Shown: positions 11,401-23,257, counted from the first letter of the stretch. The stretch is 64,000 nucleotides of DNA from Pelomonas caseinilytica (GCF_021353235.1 NZ_JAJTWT010000002.1:62001-126000); one strand, 5' to 3'. Program-made: numbers and translations. The notes: a model not told the origin generated them from the sequence alone.

Positions 11401-12179
11401 GGCAACCAATCGAGCGCGGCGACATGCCGCGGGATGTCCAGCTCGGCATCGTAGGTCGGGCCGAGGAAATACAGGCCGTCAGGGGCGAAGGTGGGCGCGG
11501 CCACCTTGCGGTCGCGGGCGGCCAGCACCTCGCTGACCCAGTCCGGCGAACGCGTGCCGCTGCCCACCGCGAGCAGGCAGCCCATCAGGTTGCGCACCAT
11601 GTGGTGCAGGAAGGCGCTGGCCTCGAACTCGAAGCGCCAGTAGGCGCCGCGCCGCTCGACGCGGATTTCGCGCAGCGTCTTGACCGGCGAGGCCGCCTGG
11701 CATTCGGCCGAGCGGAAGGAGGTGAAATCGTGCTCGCCGATCAGGCGCTCAGCCGCGGCTTCGAGCGCGGCCTGGTCCAGCGGCCGGAAGATCCAGCCGC
11801 ACTGGCCCGACTCGATGGCCGGCCGCACGGCCGATTCCAGCAGCAGATAGGCATAACGCCGGCCTCGGGCGGAGTTGCGGGCGTGGAAGGCGTCGCCGGG
11901 GAAGCGGCACCACTGGATGGCGATGTCAGGCGGCAGGTAGCGGTTGCTGCCGCGCACCCAGGAGAAGGGCTCGCGCTCGACCTCGGTGTCGAAGTGCACG
12001 ACCTGGTTGATGCCGTGCACGCCCGCGTCGGTGCGGCCGGCGCACAGGGTGCGGATGGGCCGGGCCGCGAAGGCGGACAGGCCTTTTTCGAGGGCGTCCT
12101 GCACCGTGCGGCCGCCGGGCTGGCTCTGCCAACCGTTGTAGCCGCCGCCGCGGTAGCTCACTCCCAATGCGACTCTCAT
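11397..12179 (-). CDS. truA: tRNA pseudouridine(38-40) synthase TruA
   Basis: 260 residues, isomerises uridines 38-40 in the tRNA anticodon arm. The catalytic aspartate is Asp51 in AGRTDAGVHG, and the N-terminal MRVALGVSYRGGGYNGWQ is the usual TruA opening. It is the first gene after the fimV terminator, so it probably has its own promoter close to 12180-12235, and it is translationally coupled to trpF. Confidence 0.97.
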   Translation of the reverse strand: MRVALGVSYRGGGYNGWQSQPGGRTVQDALEKGLSAFAARPIRTLCAGRTDAGVHGINQVVHFDTEVEREPFSWVRGSNRYLPPDIAIQWCRFPGDAFHARNSARGRRYAYLLLESAVRPAIESGQCGWIFRPLDQAALEAAAERLIGEHDFTSFRSAECQAASPVKTLREIRVERRGAYWRFEFEASAFLHHMVRNLMGCLLAVGSGTRSPDWVSEVLAARDRKVAAPTFAPDGLYFLGPTYDAELDIPRHVAALDWLP

Positions 12180-12186
12180 GGACTGT

Positions 12187-12215
12187 CAAGAAAAACGCCC
12201 GGCCAAGCCGGGCGT
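12187..12215 (-). terminator. Rho-independent terminator after fimV
   Basis: A perfect 9-bp stem ACGCCCGGC/GCCGGGCGT (12195-12203 with 12207-12215) with a three-base loop is followed on the minus strand by TTTTTCTT. It separates fimV from truA. Confidence 0.88.
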
Positions 12216-12234
12216 CAGAGTATCGCGGCAGAGC

Positions 12235-14781
12235 TCAGCGCAGCTCGTTGAGCATGGCCTGGGCACGATCCCGCAGCGAGCCGCTGGCGCGCTGGATCAG
12301 CTCCTGCAGCACTTCGCGGGCACCTTCCGTGTCGCCGATCTGGCGGAACTCGTCGGCGAGTTCCAACTGGCGCACCAGGGGGTCGCCGTCGTCGTCGCCC
12401 AGGGCCTCGAGGGCTTCGGCCAGCTTGTCGGGGTGGGTCTCGCCAGGCTGGGTCGGCTCGCCGAGGTCGAAGTCGAGGTCGGTCGAGGCCACGGCCGGCG
12501 CGGCGGGCGCGGGCGGCGGACTGACCGGCAGGCCGCCCATGCCGCTGAGGTCGAAGTCCAGGTTGGGCGCCGGAGGCGCCGTCCGCGTGCCACGGCTGGA
12601 GATGTCGAAGTCCATCGTCATCGGCGCACGCTCGGCCGAGGCGGGCATGGCCTGCGTCGCGGCCATGGCCGTCGGCGAGACGGGTTCGGGCGCATCCAGG
12701 TCCAGGTCCAGGGCGAGGTCGAAGCCGCTGACGGGGCCGGTGTCCGGGCCGCTGCGGGACAGGGCGTCGGTGCCGAGATGAGCCGCGGCGGCATGGGCGC
12801 CGCTGGGCACCGCGGTCTGCGGCAGCGTGCTGGCGTTCATGGGCTCGGGGCGCAGCTCCGGGCCGTCCTCGACGTGGGCGGGCGCGCCGCCCGGCTGGTA
12901 GAGGGGGTTGTCCGGATCGATGCCGCGGCCGAGTTCCTGGGCCTTGGACCAATCCTCGCCGCTGCCCTTGGTCTCCGCGTAGAGCTGGACGGCCAGCTGC
13001 TCGAAGCCCTTGGTGTCGCGGCGCTTGGCGTAGACCTCCAGCAGCTTGAGGCGGATGGCCAGGCGCGTCGGGTTTGCGCGCAGTGCTTCCTTCAGGATCT
13101 CCTCAGCCTGCAGGTCGCGGCCATAGGCGAGATAGACATCGGCCTCGGCGACCGGATCGACATCCCCGATGGCGTCGAGCTGGCTGAGCGAATAGCTCAT
13201 CGACGACTGGCCACTGGTCTGGGCGTCGCGCGTGTCCACCCGCTGGCCGCCCGTGCCGCCGAAGAAGGAATCGGGCTGCAGGCGGCTTTCGTGGAAGCCC
13301 GTCTCAGCCGCATGCGTCGGACGGCGCGAGCGCAGCCGGTACAGGCCGAAGCCGCCCAGCACTGCAACCAGCACCCCGGCCAGGGGCAGCACGATGGGGT
13401 TGTCGAGCAGCTGCTCGATGAAGCTCGGCGGTTCGGCGGCCGGCGGCGGCGCCAGCGGGGCGCTGGCGCGCGCCATGGGCCGCGAAGCCGCAGCGCTGGC
13501 CGCCGCCACCGGTGCAGAGGCCGCGGCCGAGGCCGCCTCGACCGCGGCGACGACCGGCGCGGGCACGGTCGGCGTCACCGGCGTGGATGCCGTCGACGCC
13601 GTGGAGGCCGCCTGCGCGCCGGGCTTGGCGGCGGTGGACAGGCGCTTGAGTTCCTCGACGTTGCGGGTCAGCTCCGCCACGCGGGCCGCGGCGTCCTTCT
13701 TCTCGGCTTCCTTCGAGACCTTGGCCTCCGCGGCGCTGGCCGAGGACGCCTTGCTCAGCGTCAGCTTGTCGGGCGTCGGCGCCGCCGCAGGCTTGCGGTC
13801 TTCGACGGCGGCCTGCACCTGCCCCTTGGACTGGCGCTCGCTCTCGTTGGATTGCAGCGTCGGCGCGGCGGAGGCGAGGCGCTGGCGGTAGGCGGAGAAA
13901 TCGGCGCTCTGGGCCAGGATGACCCGGCGGGCCTCGGCGGGCGGCACGGCGGCGAGCGTCTCGCTGCCAGGCACCTGCAGCACCGTGCCGGCCTTGACCC
14001 GGTTCATGTTGCCGTCGATGAAGGCGTCCGGGTTGTTGCGGAACAGGCCGACCAGCATCTGGTCGAGCGAGATGCCAGCGACCTGCGTGCGGGCCGCGAT
14101 CTTGGACAGCGAGTCGCCAGGGCGCACGGCGTACTCGGAGGCGGTCGCGACGGGCGGACGCACGGCCACCGGCGCTGGCGGCTTGGCCACCGCGACGGGC
14201 GCGGGCGCCGGGGTGGCGCTCCGGGGCAAAGCGGCCGTCACCGCAGGCGCCGGTGCAGGCACGGCCTCGGAGGACGCGGCTTGGCTTGGCGCCGGCGTGG
14301 CGGCAATGGCCGGCGGCGCCGTGATGACGGGAGCAGGCTTGGGCAGGCCCGGCGGATCGAACAGCAGCGTGTATTCGCGGACCAGCCTGCCGCTGGACCA
14401 GGTCAGCTCGAGGATGACGTCCACGAAGGGTTCCTGCACCGCCCGGTCGCTCAGGACGCGCAGCACGGTGCGGCCGTCGCGCTTGACGACCTGGACCTGG
14501 GTGGAGCTGAGCACCGGGTTGAAGTCGACACCGGTGGCGCGGTAGGCCTCCGCCGGCGCGACCCGAACCTTCAGCGTGGCGGCTTCTTCGGCCGACAGGC
14601 TGGTGACGTCGATCTCGGCGCGCATGGTCTCGCCGAGCGCCGACTGCACGTTCAGCTTGCCCAGGCCCAGCGCGTGCGCGCCGCCGCTGCTGGCCACGAG
14701 CAAGGCAGCAAGCGCCAGACGGTGGCGGGCGAAGCCGGTTGGGCGAACTCCCTCGGATGCGTCGCGGGTGTGGTCTTTCAA
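12235..14781 (-). CDS. fimV: FimV/HubP-like polar landmark protein
   Basis: About 848 residues. Visible in order: a signal-peptide-like hydrophobic N-terminus, the FimV N-terminal domain (LGLGKLNVQSALGE), a LysM peptidoglycan-binding module (YAVRPGDSLSKIA) near residue 215, an Ala/Pro-rich coiled region, one transmembrane helix (IVLPLAGVLVAVLGGFGLY), then an acidic cytoplasmic region with TPR-like helices and the conserved FimV C-terminus ending in a short helix pair. The family organises type IV pili and polar proteins. There is no ATG before the signal peptide. I chose the TTG at 14779-14781 because GGGGA precedes it; another TTG start at 14811 is possible. It lies between asd and truA, its usual place. 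Confidence 0.88.
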   Translation of the reverse strand: MKDHTRDASEGVRPTGFARHRLALAALLVASSGGAHALGLGKLNVQSALGETMRAEIDVTSLSAEEAATLKVRVAPAEAYRATGVDFNPVLSSTQVQVVKRDGRTVLRVLSDRAVQEPFVDVILELTWSSGRLVREYTLLFDPPGLPKPAPVITAPPAIAATPAPSQAASSEAVPAPAPAVTAALPRSATPAPAPVAVAKPPAPVAVRPPVATASEYAVRPGDSLSKIAARTQVAGISLDQMLVGLFRNNPDAFIDGNMNRVKAGTVLQVPGSETLAAVPPAEARRVILAQSADFSAYRQRLASAAPTLQSNESERQSKGQVQAAVEDRKPAAAPTPDKLTLSKASSASAAEAKVSKEAEKKDAAARVAELTRNVEELKRLSTAAKPGAQAASTASTASTPVTPTVPAPVVAAVEAASAAASAPVAAASAAASRPMARASAPLAPPPAAEPPSFIEQLLDNPIVLPLAGVLVAVLGGFGLYRLRSRRPTHAAETGFHESRLQPDSFFGGTGGQRVDTRDAQTSGQSSMSYSLSQLDAIGDVDPVAEADVYLAYGRDLQAEEILKEALRANPTRLAIRLKLLEVYAKRRDTKGFEQLAVQLYAETKGSGEDWSKAQELGRGIDPDNPLYQPGGAPAHVEDGPELRPEPMNASTLPQTAVPSGAHAAAAHLGTDALSRSGPDTGPVSGFDLALDLDLDAPEPVSPTAMAATQAMPASAERAPMTMDFDISSRGTRTAPPAPNLDFDLSGMGGLPVSPPPAPAAPAVASTDLDFDLGEPTQPGETHPDKLAEALEALGDDDGDPLVRQLELADEFRQIGDTEGAREVLQELIQRASGSLRDRAQAMLNELR

Positions 14782-15084
14782 GGCATTCCCCAAAGCAACA
14801 AGGCGGGGCAATGGGCCCCGCCTGTCTCGATCTTCAGCACGCGCTGCACGAACCGGATCTGCACGCTGGTTTGCACGTTATCGCCTGCGTCGAGTCTCGA
14901 ACTAAAAACACAACGGCATCAAGCATATACGCGGAAATGCTCACGCGATACCTGATGTGTCGCTTGGTTTCCATATCCAACCCGGGGTGAACCCTAGGTT
15001 CCACCGTAACAGACCGTAAGCAACCGCACCTTGCTGCAGCTGCGGGCCGGGCCCCGGCAAGGGGGCCCGAGCGCCAAGCCGCGC
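14782..15084. other. Intergenic region between asd and fimV
   Basis: About 300 bp without a convincing gene. It is less GC-rich around 14900-14990 and should hold the fimV promoter and any asd terminator, but I could not identify a confident -35/-10 pair or a U-tailed hairpin. Confidence 0.4.
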
Positions 15085-16206
15085 TCAGCGCTCCAGCAGG
15101 ATGCGCAGCATGCGACGCAACGGCTCCGCCGCACCCCAGAGCAACTGGTCGCCGATGGTGAAGGCGCCGAGGTACTCCGGCCCCATGGCCAGCTTGCGCA
15201 GCCGGCCGACGGGGATGGTCATCGTGCCAGTGACCGCCACGGGCGTCAGATCACGAATCGTCGCTTCCCGTGTATTCGGCACGACCTTCACCCAGTCGTT
15301 GTCGGCGGCGATCATGGCCTCGACGTCGGCCAGGGGCACGTCCTTCCTGAGCTTGAAGGTCAGCGCCTGGCTGTGGCAGCGCATGGCGCCCACGCGCACG
15401 CAGAAGCCGTCGACGGGGATGGCCTCGCCCGAGGCCTTGCCGAGGATCTTGTTGGTCTCGGCCATGCCCTTCCATTCCTCGCGGGACATGCCGTTGCCCA
15501 GGTCCTTGTCGATCCAGGGGATCAGCGAGCCGCCCAGCGGCACGCCGAAGTTGGCCGTCTCCTCAGCCGACAGCGAGCGCTGCTTGGCGATGACCTGGCG
15601 GTCGATCTCGAGGATGGCGCTCTTGGGGTCGTCGAGCAGCGACTTCACCGAGGCGTTCAGCGTGCCGTACTGCGTCAGCAGTTCGCGCATGTGCTGGGCG
15701 CCGCCGCCCGAGGCGGCCTGGTAGGTCTGGGTGGACATCCACTCCACCAGGCCGGCCTTGTAGAGCGCGCCCACACCCATCAGCATGCAGCTGACGGTGC
15801 AGTTGCCGCCGATCCAGTTCCGGCCGCCGTTGGCGAGGGCCTTGTCGATGACGGGGCGGTTGACGGGGTCGAGGATGATGACCGAGTCGTCGGTCATGCG
15901 CAGCGTGGAGGCCGCGTCGATCCAGTGGCCGTTCCAGCCCGCGGCGCGCAGCTTGGGGAAGACCTCGGTCGTGTAGTCGCCACCCTGGGCGGTGATGATG
16001 ATGTCGCAGCGCTTGAGCTGCTCGATGTCGAAGGCGTTCTGCAGCGTCTTCTCGTTGCGCGCCTGCGCCGGGGCGGCGCCGCCGGCATTGGAGGTCGAGA
16101 AGAACAGCGGCTCGATCAGGTCGAAATCGCGCTCGGCGGTCATGCGCTCCATGAGCACGGAGCCCACCATGCCGCGCCAGCCTACGAGGCCTACCAGGGT
16201 CGTCAT
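15085..16206 (-). CDS. asd: Aspartate-semialdehyde dehydrogenase
   Basis: 373 residues. It reduces aspartyl phosphate to the semialdehyde for lysine, threonine, methionine and diaminopimelate. The NADP-binding motif VGWRGMVGS is at the N-terminus and the catalytic cysteine lies in [11 protein letters not shown], as in the proteobacterial Asd group. Two ATGs follow each other at 16209 and 16206; an AAAGGA ribosome site lies nearer the ideal distance from 16206. It sits 93 bp after leuB in the conserved leuB-asd-fimV order. Confidence 0.95.
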   Translation of the reverse strand: MTTLVGLVGWRGMVGSVLMERMTAERDFDLIEPLFFSTSNAGGAAPAQARNEKTLQNAFDIEQLKRCDIIITAQGGDYTTEVFPKLRAAGWNGHWIDAASTLRMTDDSVIILDPVNRPVIDKALANGGRNWIGGNCTVSCMLMGVGALYKAGLVEWMSTQTYQAASGGGAQHMRELLTQYGTLNASVKSLLDDPKSAILEIDRQVIAKQRSLSAEETANFGVPLGGSLIPWIDKDLGNGMSREEWKGMAETNKILGKASGEAIPVDGFCVRVGAMRCHSQALTFKLRKDVPLADVEAMIAADNDWVKVVPNTREATIRDLTPVAVTGTMTIPVGRLRKLAMGPEYLGAFTIGDQLLWGAAEPLRRMLRILLER

Positions 16207-16299
16207 CATCAATCCTTTCGTCTGTCGTTCACCAAACCCGTCTCACTTGAGGCCCCGGCTCGTTCGCCGGGTCTGGAGGGGGCGAGACGAGACGGAGCG

Positions 16300-17397
<1,098 letters not shown>

Positions 17398-17398
17398 G

Positions 17399-18046
17399 TC
17401 AGACGATTCGATGGTTGAGCCAGGGTTTGGCGGCGATGCGGGCGGCCTCGTAGGCGCGAATCTTGTCGGTGTGCTGCAGGGTCAGGCCGATCTCGTCGAG
17501 GCCGCCGATCAGGCATTCCTTGCGGAAGGGCTCGATGTCGAAGGGCAGTTCCGCCCCATCGGGCTTGACGACGACCTGGCGCGGCAGGTCGATGGTGAGC
17601 TGATAACCCGGGAACGCGTAGACCTCGTCGAAGAGCCGCGCGATGGCGCTCTCCGGCAGGACGATGGGCAGCAGCCCGTTCTTGAAGCAGTTGTTGAAGA
17701 AGATGTCGGCGAAGCTCGGCGCCAGGATGGCGCGGAAGCCGTATTGCTGCAGTGCCCAGGGCGCATGCTCGCGGCTGGAACCGCAGCCGAAGTTCTGCCG
17801 CGCGACGAGGATGCTGGCCCCCGCGTAGCGCGGCTGGTTCAGCACGAAGTCGGGGTTGGGCTTGCGGCTGGCGGGGTCCTGGCCGGGCTCGCCGCGGTCG
17901 AGGTAGCGCCACTCGTCGAAGAGGTTGGGCCCGAAGCCCGAGCGCTTGATCGACTTCAGGAACTGCTTGGGGATGATGGCGTCGGTATCGACGTTCTCGC
18001 GGTCCATGGGCGCGACGAGGCCCTGGTGGATGGTGAACTTGTCCAT
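17399..18046 (-). CDS. leuD: 3-isopropylmalate dehydratase small subunit
   Basis: 215 residues, swivelling domain of isopropylmalate isomerase. The motifs [12 protein letters not shown] near residue 20 and [15 protein letters not shown] near residue 75 are the family signatures. It lies one base from the stop of leuC and one base from leuB, so leuCDB is a single translational block. Some relatives have a small lipoprotein gene between leuC and leuD; there is no room for one here. Confidence 0.97.
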   Translation of the reverse strand: MDKFTIHQGLVAPMDRENVDTDAIIPKQFLKSIKRSGFGPNLFDEWRYLDRGEPGQDPASRKPNPDFVLNQPRYAGASILVARQNFGCGSSREHAPWALQQYGFRAILAPSFADIFFNNCFKNGLLPIVLPESAIARLFDEVYAFPGYQLTIDLPRQVVVKPDGAELPFDIEPFRKECLIGGLDEIGLTLQHTDKIRAYEAARIAAKPWLNHRIV

Positions 18047-18047
18047 G

Positions 18048-19460
18048 TCAGGCCAACGTCCTCACGTCAACGAAGTGGCCGGTCATCGCCGCGGCGGCGG
18101 CCATGGCGGGGCTGACCAGGTGGGTGCGGCCACCGGCGCCCTGGCGGCCTTCGAAGTTGCGGTTGCTCGTGGAGGCGCAACGCTCGCCCGGCTCCAGCCG
18201 GTCGGCGTTCATCGCCAGGCACATGGAGCAGCCCGGCTCGCGCCACTCGAAGCCGGCGGCCTTGAAGACCTGGTCCAGGCCTTCGGCCTCGGCCTGGGCC
18301 TTGACGAGGCCGGAGCCCGGCACGACGAGGGCCAGCTTGATGTTGCGGGCGACACGGCCACCCACGCGGCGCACGACGGCCGCGGCCTCGCGCATGTCCT
18401 CGATGCGGCTGTTGGTGCAGGAGCCGATGAAGACTTTGTCGACGTGGATGTCGGCGATGGCCTTGTTGGGTTCCAGGGCCATGTAGGTCAGCGCGCGCTC
18501 GATGGCGCCGCGCTTGACGGCGTCCTTCTCCTTGTCGGGGTCGGGCACGCGGTCATCGATGGCGAGCACCATCTCGGGCGAGGTGCCCCAGGTCACCTGC
18601 GGGCGGATCCGGGCGGCGTCGATCTCGACGACCTTGTCGAAGTGGGCGCCGGGGTCGGAATGCAGGGTGCGCCAGTAGGCGACGGCCTGGTCCCACTCGA
18701 CGCCTTGCGGCGAGAAGGGGCGGCCCTTGACGTAGTTGATGGTGGTGTCGTCCACGCCGATGAGGCCCGCGCGGGCGCCGGCTTCGATGGCCATATTGCA
18801 GACCGTCATGCGGCCTTCCATGCTCAGCGCGCGGATGGCCGAGCCGGCGAACTCGATGGTGTAGCCCGTGCCGCCCGCGGTGCCGATCTTGCCGATGATG
18901 GCCAGCACGATGTCCTTGGCGCCGCAGCCCTTGGGCAGTTGCCCCTCGACCTTGACGAGCAGGTTCCTGGCCTTCTTGGCCGACAGCGTCTGCGTGGCCA
19001 GCACATGCTCGACCTCGCTGGTGCCGATGCCGTGGGCCAGTGCGCCGAAGGCGCCATGCGTCGACGTGTGGCTGTCACCGCAGACGACGGTCATGCCGGG
19101 GAGCGTCGCGCCCTGCTCCGGACCGATGACGTGCACGATGCCCTGGCGGCGGTCGTTCATCTTGAACTGCGTGATGCCGAAGCGGTCGCAGTTGGCGTCC
19201 AGCGTGTCGACCTGCAGCCTGGAGACCGGGTCGGCGATGCCGTGGCTGCGGTCGGTCGTCGGCACGTTGTGGTCGCTGACGGCCAGGTTGGCCGACAGCC
19301 GCCAGACCTTGCGGCCGGCCAGGTCCAGGCCTTCGAAGGCCTGGGGGCTGGTCACTTCGTGGACCAGGTGGCGGTCGATGTAGAGCAGGGCCGTGCCGTC
19401 TGGCTCGGTGTGCACGACATGCTCGTCCCAGAGCTTGTCGTAGAGAGTACGTGCAGTCAT
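18048..19460 (-). CDS. leuC: 3-isopropylmalate dehydratase large subunit
   Basis: 470 residues, aconitase-family large subunit. Three [4Fe-4S] cysteines are visible: one in [12 protein letters not shown] and two in [22 protein letters not shown] is also conserved. The ATG overlaps the stop of the upstream LysR gene as ATGA, an unusually tight link between a regulator and its likely target. Confidence 0.97.
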   Translation of the reverse strand: MTARTLYDKLWDEHVVHTEPDGTALLYIDRHLVHEVTSPQAFEGLDLAGRKVWRLSANLAVSDHNVPTTDRSHGIADPVSRLQVDTLDANCDRFGITQFKMNDRRQGIVHVIGPEQGATLPGMTVVCGDSHTSTHGAFGALAHGIGTSEVEHVLATQTLSAKKARNLLVKVEGQLPKGCGAKDIVLAIIGKIGTAGGTGYTIEFAGSAIRALSMEGRMTVCNMAIEAGARAGLIGVDDTTINYVKGRPFSPQGVEWDQAVAYWRTLHSDPGAHFDKVVEIDAARIRPQVTWGTSPEMVLAIDDRVPDPDKEKDAVKRGAIERALTYMALEPNKAIADIHVDKVFIGSCTNSRIEDMREAAAVVRRVGGRVARNIKLALVVPGSGLVKAQAEAEGLDQVFKAAGFEWREPGCSMCLAMNADRLEPGERCASTSNRNFEGRQGAGGRTHLVSPAMAAAAAMTGHFVDVRTLA

Positions 19461-20350
19461 TGCTTGTCTCGGGGAATGAGGGTGTCCACGAAGCGTTGCA
19501 CCACGGTGGGCAGACGCTGCTGGCGCAGCACACCCAGGTAATAGTCGCGCTCGGCCCAGGGCTCTTCAAGCCGCAGGCAGCGCACGCCGAAGACGCGGGT
19601 GAAGCGCTCGGCCGGTTGTTCGGGCAGCACGGCCACGCCCAGGCCCGATTCGACGAGCTGGGCGATGCCGTCGAAGCCGCGCACCTGCAGCCGGGCGTTG
19701 AGCGTCTTGCCGCGGGCGGCGGCTTGCTCGCGCATCAGCTCCTGGGCGCTGGCGCCGGCATGCAGGCCGATGAGGTCGTAGGCCAGCAGGTCGTCGAAGC
19801 TGACGGATTCGCGGTTGGCCAGGGGGTGCTTGAGCGGCACCAGGGCCGCCAGGCGCCCGCGGGCGAAGACCCAGGTCTGCACGCGGTTGTCCAGCACGGG
19901 GGCGGTGAAGATGCCCACGTCCGCCCTGCCCTCCGCCACGGCGGCCTGCACCTCGGCGCTGGTCAGGTCTTCGAGGCTGATGCGGATCTGCGCGTGGGCC
20001 TGGGAGAACTCGACGAGATACGGCGGCAGGCACTCGGCGATGGCACTGGTGTTGGACGCGATGCGCAGATGCCCCTTGATGCCGCGCGAGAACTCCATGA
20101 CCTCGGTCTCGAGGGCGTAGAGCGAGGCATGCAGCGACCGAATGTGGCGCACCAGCGCCCGCCCGGCCTCGGTGGGCTCGACGCCGCGCGCGCGCCTCTC
20201 GAAGAGCTGCACGCCGAGCCGGCTTTCGAGGTCCGACAGGCGTTTGCTCGCCGCGGCCAGCGCCAGGTGCTCCTGGGCCGCGCCACGGGTGATCGAGCGC
20301 GTCTGCTCGATGGCCAGCACGAGGTTGAGGGTGGTGAGATCGTGGCGCAT
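19457..20350 (-). CDS. LysR-type transcriptional regulator upstream of leuC
   Basis: 297 residues. The N-terminal winged helix-turn-helix ([16 protein letters not shown], with [17 protein letters not shown] as recognition region) is followed by a LysR substrate-binding domain. The start at 20350 is supported by GGAGG eight bases upstream; the frame also opens at a TTG 51 bp earlier without such a site. It overlaps leuC by 4 bp and is probably cotranscribed with leuCDB. A role in leucine regulation is inferred only from this position. Confidence 0.9.
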   Translation of the reverse strand: MRHDLTTLNLVLAIEQTRSITRGAAQEHLALAAASKRLSDLESRLGVQLFERRARGVEPTEAGRALVRHIRSLHASLYALETEVMEFSRGIKGHLRIASNTSAIAECLPPYLVEFSQAHAQIRISLEDLTSAEVQAAVAEGRADVGIFTAPVLDNRVQTWVFARGRLAALVPLKHPLANRESVSFDDLLAYDLIGLHAGASAQELMREQAAARGKTLNARLQVRGFDGIAQLVESGLGVAVLPEQPAERFTRVFGVRCLRLEEPWAERDYYLGVLRQQRLPTVVQRFVDTLIPRDKQ

Positions 20351-20432
20351 GGTCGTCTTGCCTCCAGCATAGCCTTCGTGAAGAACGCAATTCTGCGCCA
20401 AAAAACGACGTTGATTTCGTCGAATACGAACT

Positions 20433-21767
20433 TCAATGCGGCATCGTGCCGCCCGCCTGGCTCAGCAAGCCCCGCAATGAATTGCGGCTGTGGGCGCCGA
20501 AATGGCCCAGCAACTCGGCCACCTGGCCTAGCAAGGCCTCGCGCTGCCCTTGCAGGTCCCGCGCCAGCTCCGGCCCGAACCGTGCCTCGTTCGCCGCGAA
20601 ATCCAAATTGGGGTCAGAGACAAATTTCGCCGGCGCGCCGACGACCACGGCGGCGTCGGTCGCCGGCCCTGCGGCAAAGGCTTCCGCCGCCACCACCTCC
20701 CGCACATAGGCCGGGCTCCAGGGCGGATAGCGGCCGTCACGCGCGGCGTCACGCAAGGCCAGCTCCAGCGGGCCGTCGCGACGCTGCCGGGCCGCATCGA
20801 TGATCCAGCGCGTCTGGAACTGCTCCAGCACGAAATGGCGGTTGCCCTGCAGCACGACGAGGCCTTGGCGGTCGGCCGGGGCCCCGAGTTGGGCCTTGAG
20901 GTTGACCCACATCATGCGGGCCAGCGTGGCGCCGGGCGCGGCGCTGGCGTGGTAAGGCTGGGTCAGGTCTTCCACGTGGTGCAGGGCCATGCCGGCGAAG
21001 CGCCAGCCCCAGTAAGCATGGCCCGTCTGCCAGGCCAGCACCGCCAGGCCCCCGTACTGCTGCACGCGCATTTCGGTGAAGGTGCGGGCGAAGTTCGGCG
21101 CCAGGGCATTGAAGATCGCTCCCTGGTGGAAGAAGCCCATGTGGAAAGGCGCCTGCGAGCCGATGGCCACGGCGGGATTGCCGAAGGGCTGCTTGCCGAA
21201 TCCGTAGTCCGGATGGCCGGGGTTGTCGTCGAAGAGGTTGAGGTCGTGGCCGTAGTCGGGCTCGTCGCAGGCCGAGGCCAGCACGGCCAGAGGCGCCACG
21301 GCTTCGCCCGGCTGCAGGGCGACGAAGCGCTGCGTGCTGCCCGCGGCAGGCCGGACCACGGTGACGACGGCGGCCTCCAGCGACGGTCGCGCGGGCGCGG
21401 CCTCGCGCGGGTCGGGCTGCAGGTACAGAGCCAGCCGCGATGACGGCGCCAGCCGAAGCGCGGCGATGAAGGCCGCACGCCGCTCGGCGTCGCTGCGCCT
21501 GGCGTCAGGCACGAAGCGCAGGGCCTCGGGCCGCGGCGCATGGTGCTGCAGGTGCTGCCGAGCCCAGGCCTCCTGGGCATCGAGCGTGCGGGCGATGGCG
21601 GCCTCCTGGTCGTGCAGGAAGTCGGCGAGGGGCTCGGCCTTCACCGGCGCGGCGCCGGCCACCTCCGGCATGCGCTCGAAGGCGCGGTAACACATGGGCG
21701 TGTGGTTGCCCCAGGCCTGCGCGAACAAGGGCAGCAGCAAGGCGGACAGGGCGAGGAGAAGGCGCAT
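20433..21767 (-). CDS. Secreted zinc-dependent phospholipase C / S1-P1 nuclease-like protein
   Basis: 444 residues. A signal peptide (RLLLALSALLLPLFAQA) ends just before WGNHTP, so the mature protein would start with Trp, as in S1/P1 nucleases and zinc phospholipases C, where the N-terminal Trp is a zinc ligand. HHVEDLTQPYHA near residue 215 matches the family helix carrying the His/Asp/His zinc ligands. Overall similarity is weak and the substrate cannot be told. It would act in the periplasm or outside the cell. The gene stands alone, 82 bp before the LysR start. Confidence 0.65.
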   Translation of the reverse strand: MRLLLALSALLLPLFAQAWGNHTPMCYRAFERMPEVAGAAPVKAEPLADFLHDQEAAIARTLDAQEAWARQHLQHHAPRPEALRFVPDARRSDAERRAAFIAALRLAPSSRLALYLQPDPREAAPARPSLEAAVVTVVRPAAGSTQRFVALQPGEAVAPLAVLASACDEPDYGHDLNLFDDNPGHPDYGFGKQPFGNPAVAIGSQAPFHMGFFHQGAIFNALAPNFARTFTEMRVQQYGGLAVLAWQTGHAYWGWRFAGMALHHVEDLTQPYHASAAPGATLARMMWVNLKAQLGAPADRQGLVVLQGNRHFVLEQFQTRWIIDAARQRRDGPLELALRDAARDGRYPPWSPAYVREVVAAEAFAAGPATDAAVVVGAPAKFVSDPNLDFAANEARFGPELARDLQGQREALLGQVAELLGHFGAHSRNSLRGLLSQAGGTMPH

Positions 21768-21925
21768 GGGCGACAGCAGCGGCAGCAGGAAGGGCCGTGA
21801 TTCTGGCGCGCGCCGGGCAAAGCCTTGCAACCGAATCGGCGAGCCCGCTTGTGGCCGCCCCGCCTTCCGGTGTGCCACGGGCCGGTGAGCCCAGCGCGGC
21901 ACGCGCAAGTTTTGCTGGACGCAGG

Positions 21926-22624
21926 TTACGAAGCGACGGGCCGTTGCAGAAGCGGCGATTGGGGAATCGGCGCTTCGCTGTCGGCGAACCGATGGGCCAC
22001 ACAAATGAACTGCTGGTAGCGCACGTCGTCGAAACGCCCCGACAGCAGGCGGTTGAGCAGGGCGATCTTCCACGGCAGCTCGGCGGCGTTGATGCCTTCG
22101 CAAGCCGTGAGCGCGAAGCCGCCGCGCTTGAAGAGGTCGGGCAGGCTCTGGCGCGTGAAGAAGCGCAAGTGGGTGCGGTCGAGGACGCCCGCCTCGGTGT
22201 AATCCCAGCGGCCACCGAGGAAGAGCGCATTCAAGGTCGGCCAATGCCGGATGTTGGGCAGTGAGGCCACCACGCAGCCGCCGGGGGCCAGGCGCTCGCA
22301 GACCCGCTTCAGCACGCTCCAGGGGTCGACCAGATGTTCGAGGACGTCATTGGCCACCATGCAATCGAAGGGAGCCTCGTCGCCCAGTTGATCCAGCGCC
22401 GCCTCGACGGGTGCCTGGATGAGGCGGTCGAAGACCGCGGCAGCCTTGCTCGCCGCGTCAGGAAAAGGCTCGACGCCCACCGCATACAGGCCCGGGCGCT
22501 CGGCCTTCAGGCCCGCCATGAACCGGCCTTCGGAGCAACCGATCTCCAGCACGCGCAGGCACTGCGCCGGGACGAAGGGGCGAACCTCCGGTCGAGACTG
22601 CTCGTAGTAGGTACGCGTGGCCAT
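21926..22624 (-). CDS. Class I SAM-dependent methyltransferase
   Basis: 232 residues. The SAM-binding motif I is VLEIGCSEGRFM near residue 25 and the later strand motif is FDCMVANDVLEHLVDP, as in the Methyltransf_11/23 group often found in glycan and cell-surface gene sets. The ATG at 22622-22624 (MATRTYYEQ) is preceded by AGGGGGG, so upstream in-frame starts are unlikely. Substrate unknown. It resembles in type, but is not a copy of, the methyltransferase at 47323-48006. Confidence 0.8.
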   Translation of the reverse strand: MATRTYYEQSRPEVRPFVPAQCLRVLEIGCSEGRFMAGLKAERPGLYAVGVEPFPDAASKAAAVFDRLIQAPVEAALDQLGDEAPFDCMVANDVLEHLVDPWSVLKRVCERLAPGGCVVASLPNIRHWPTLNALFLGGRWDYTEAGVLDRTHLRFFTRQSLPDLFKRGGFALTACEGINAAELPWKIALLNRLLSGRFDDVRYQQFICVAHRFADSEAPIPQSPLLQRPVAS

Positions 22625-22778
22625 CGTTCCCCCCTGAAGACCCCCGACGCCCGCTTGGGGCCGGAGTGAGCAACCCATGCCCGGCTTCGTGCGGGCTGGC
22701 AAGGGCCGCATCTTGCCTTGCAGGCTGGGTTTGCTCAATCCACCGGGTGTGGGAGGAAGCCCGGCTGGCGCAAGGGCC

Positions 22779-23257
22779 TCAGCCCGCTCGCGGGGCCAGG
22801 GCGGCGACCACCTCGGGCGGCGCCTGCACCAGCTCGATCAGCACGCCTTCCCCGCCGAACGGGAACTGCTCGTTGCCCTTGGGATGGACGAAGCAGATGT
22901 CATGGCCCGCGGCGCCGCGGCGGATGCCACCGGGCGCGAAGCGCAGGCCCCGCGATTCCAGCCAGGCGACGGCAGTGGGCAGGTCGTCCACCCACAGGCC
23001 GATGTGGTTGAGCGGCGTCGCGTGCACGGCCGGCTTCTTCTCGGGATCGAGCGGCTGCATGAGGTCCACCTCGACGGCATGGGCGCCCTGCCCCAGCGTG
23101 CAGATGTCCTCGTCGACGTTCTCCCGCTCGCTCCTGAAGTTGCCGGTCGCGGGCACGCCGAGCAGTTCGGTCCAGAGGTGGCGCAACCTGCCCTTGTCGA
23201 GGCCGCCGATGGCGATCTGCTGCAGGCCGAGGACCTTGAAGGGGCGCGTCGTGCTCA

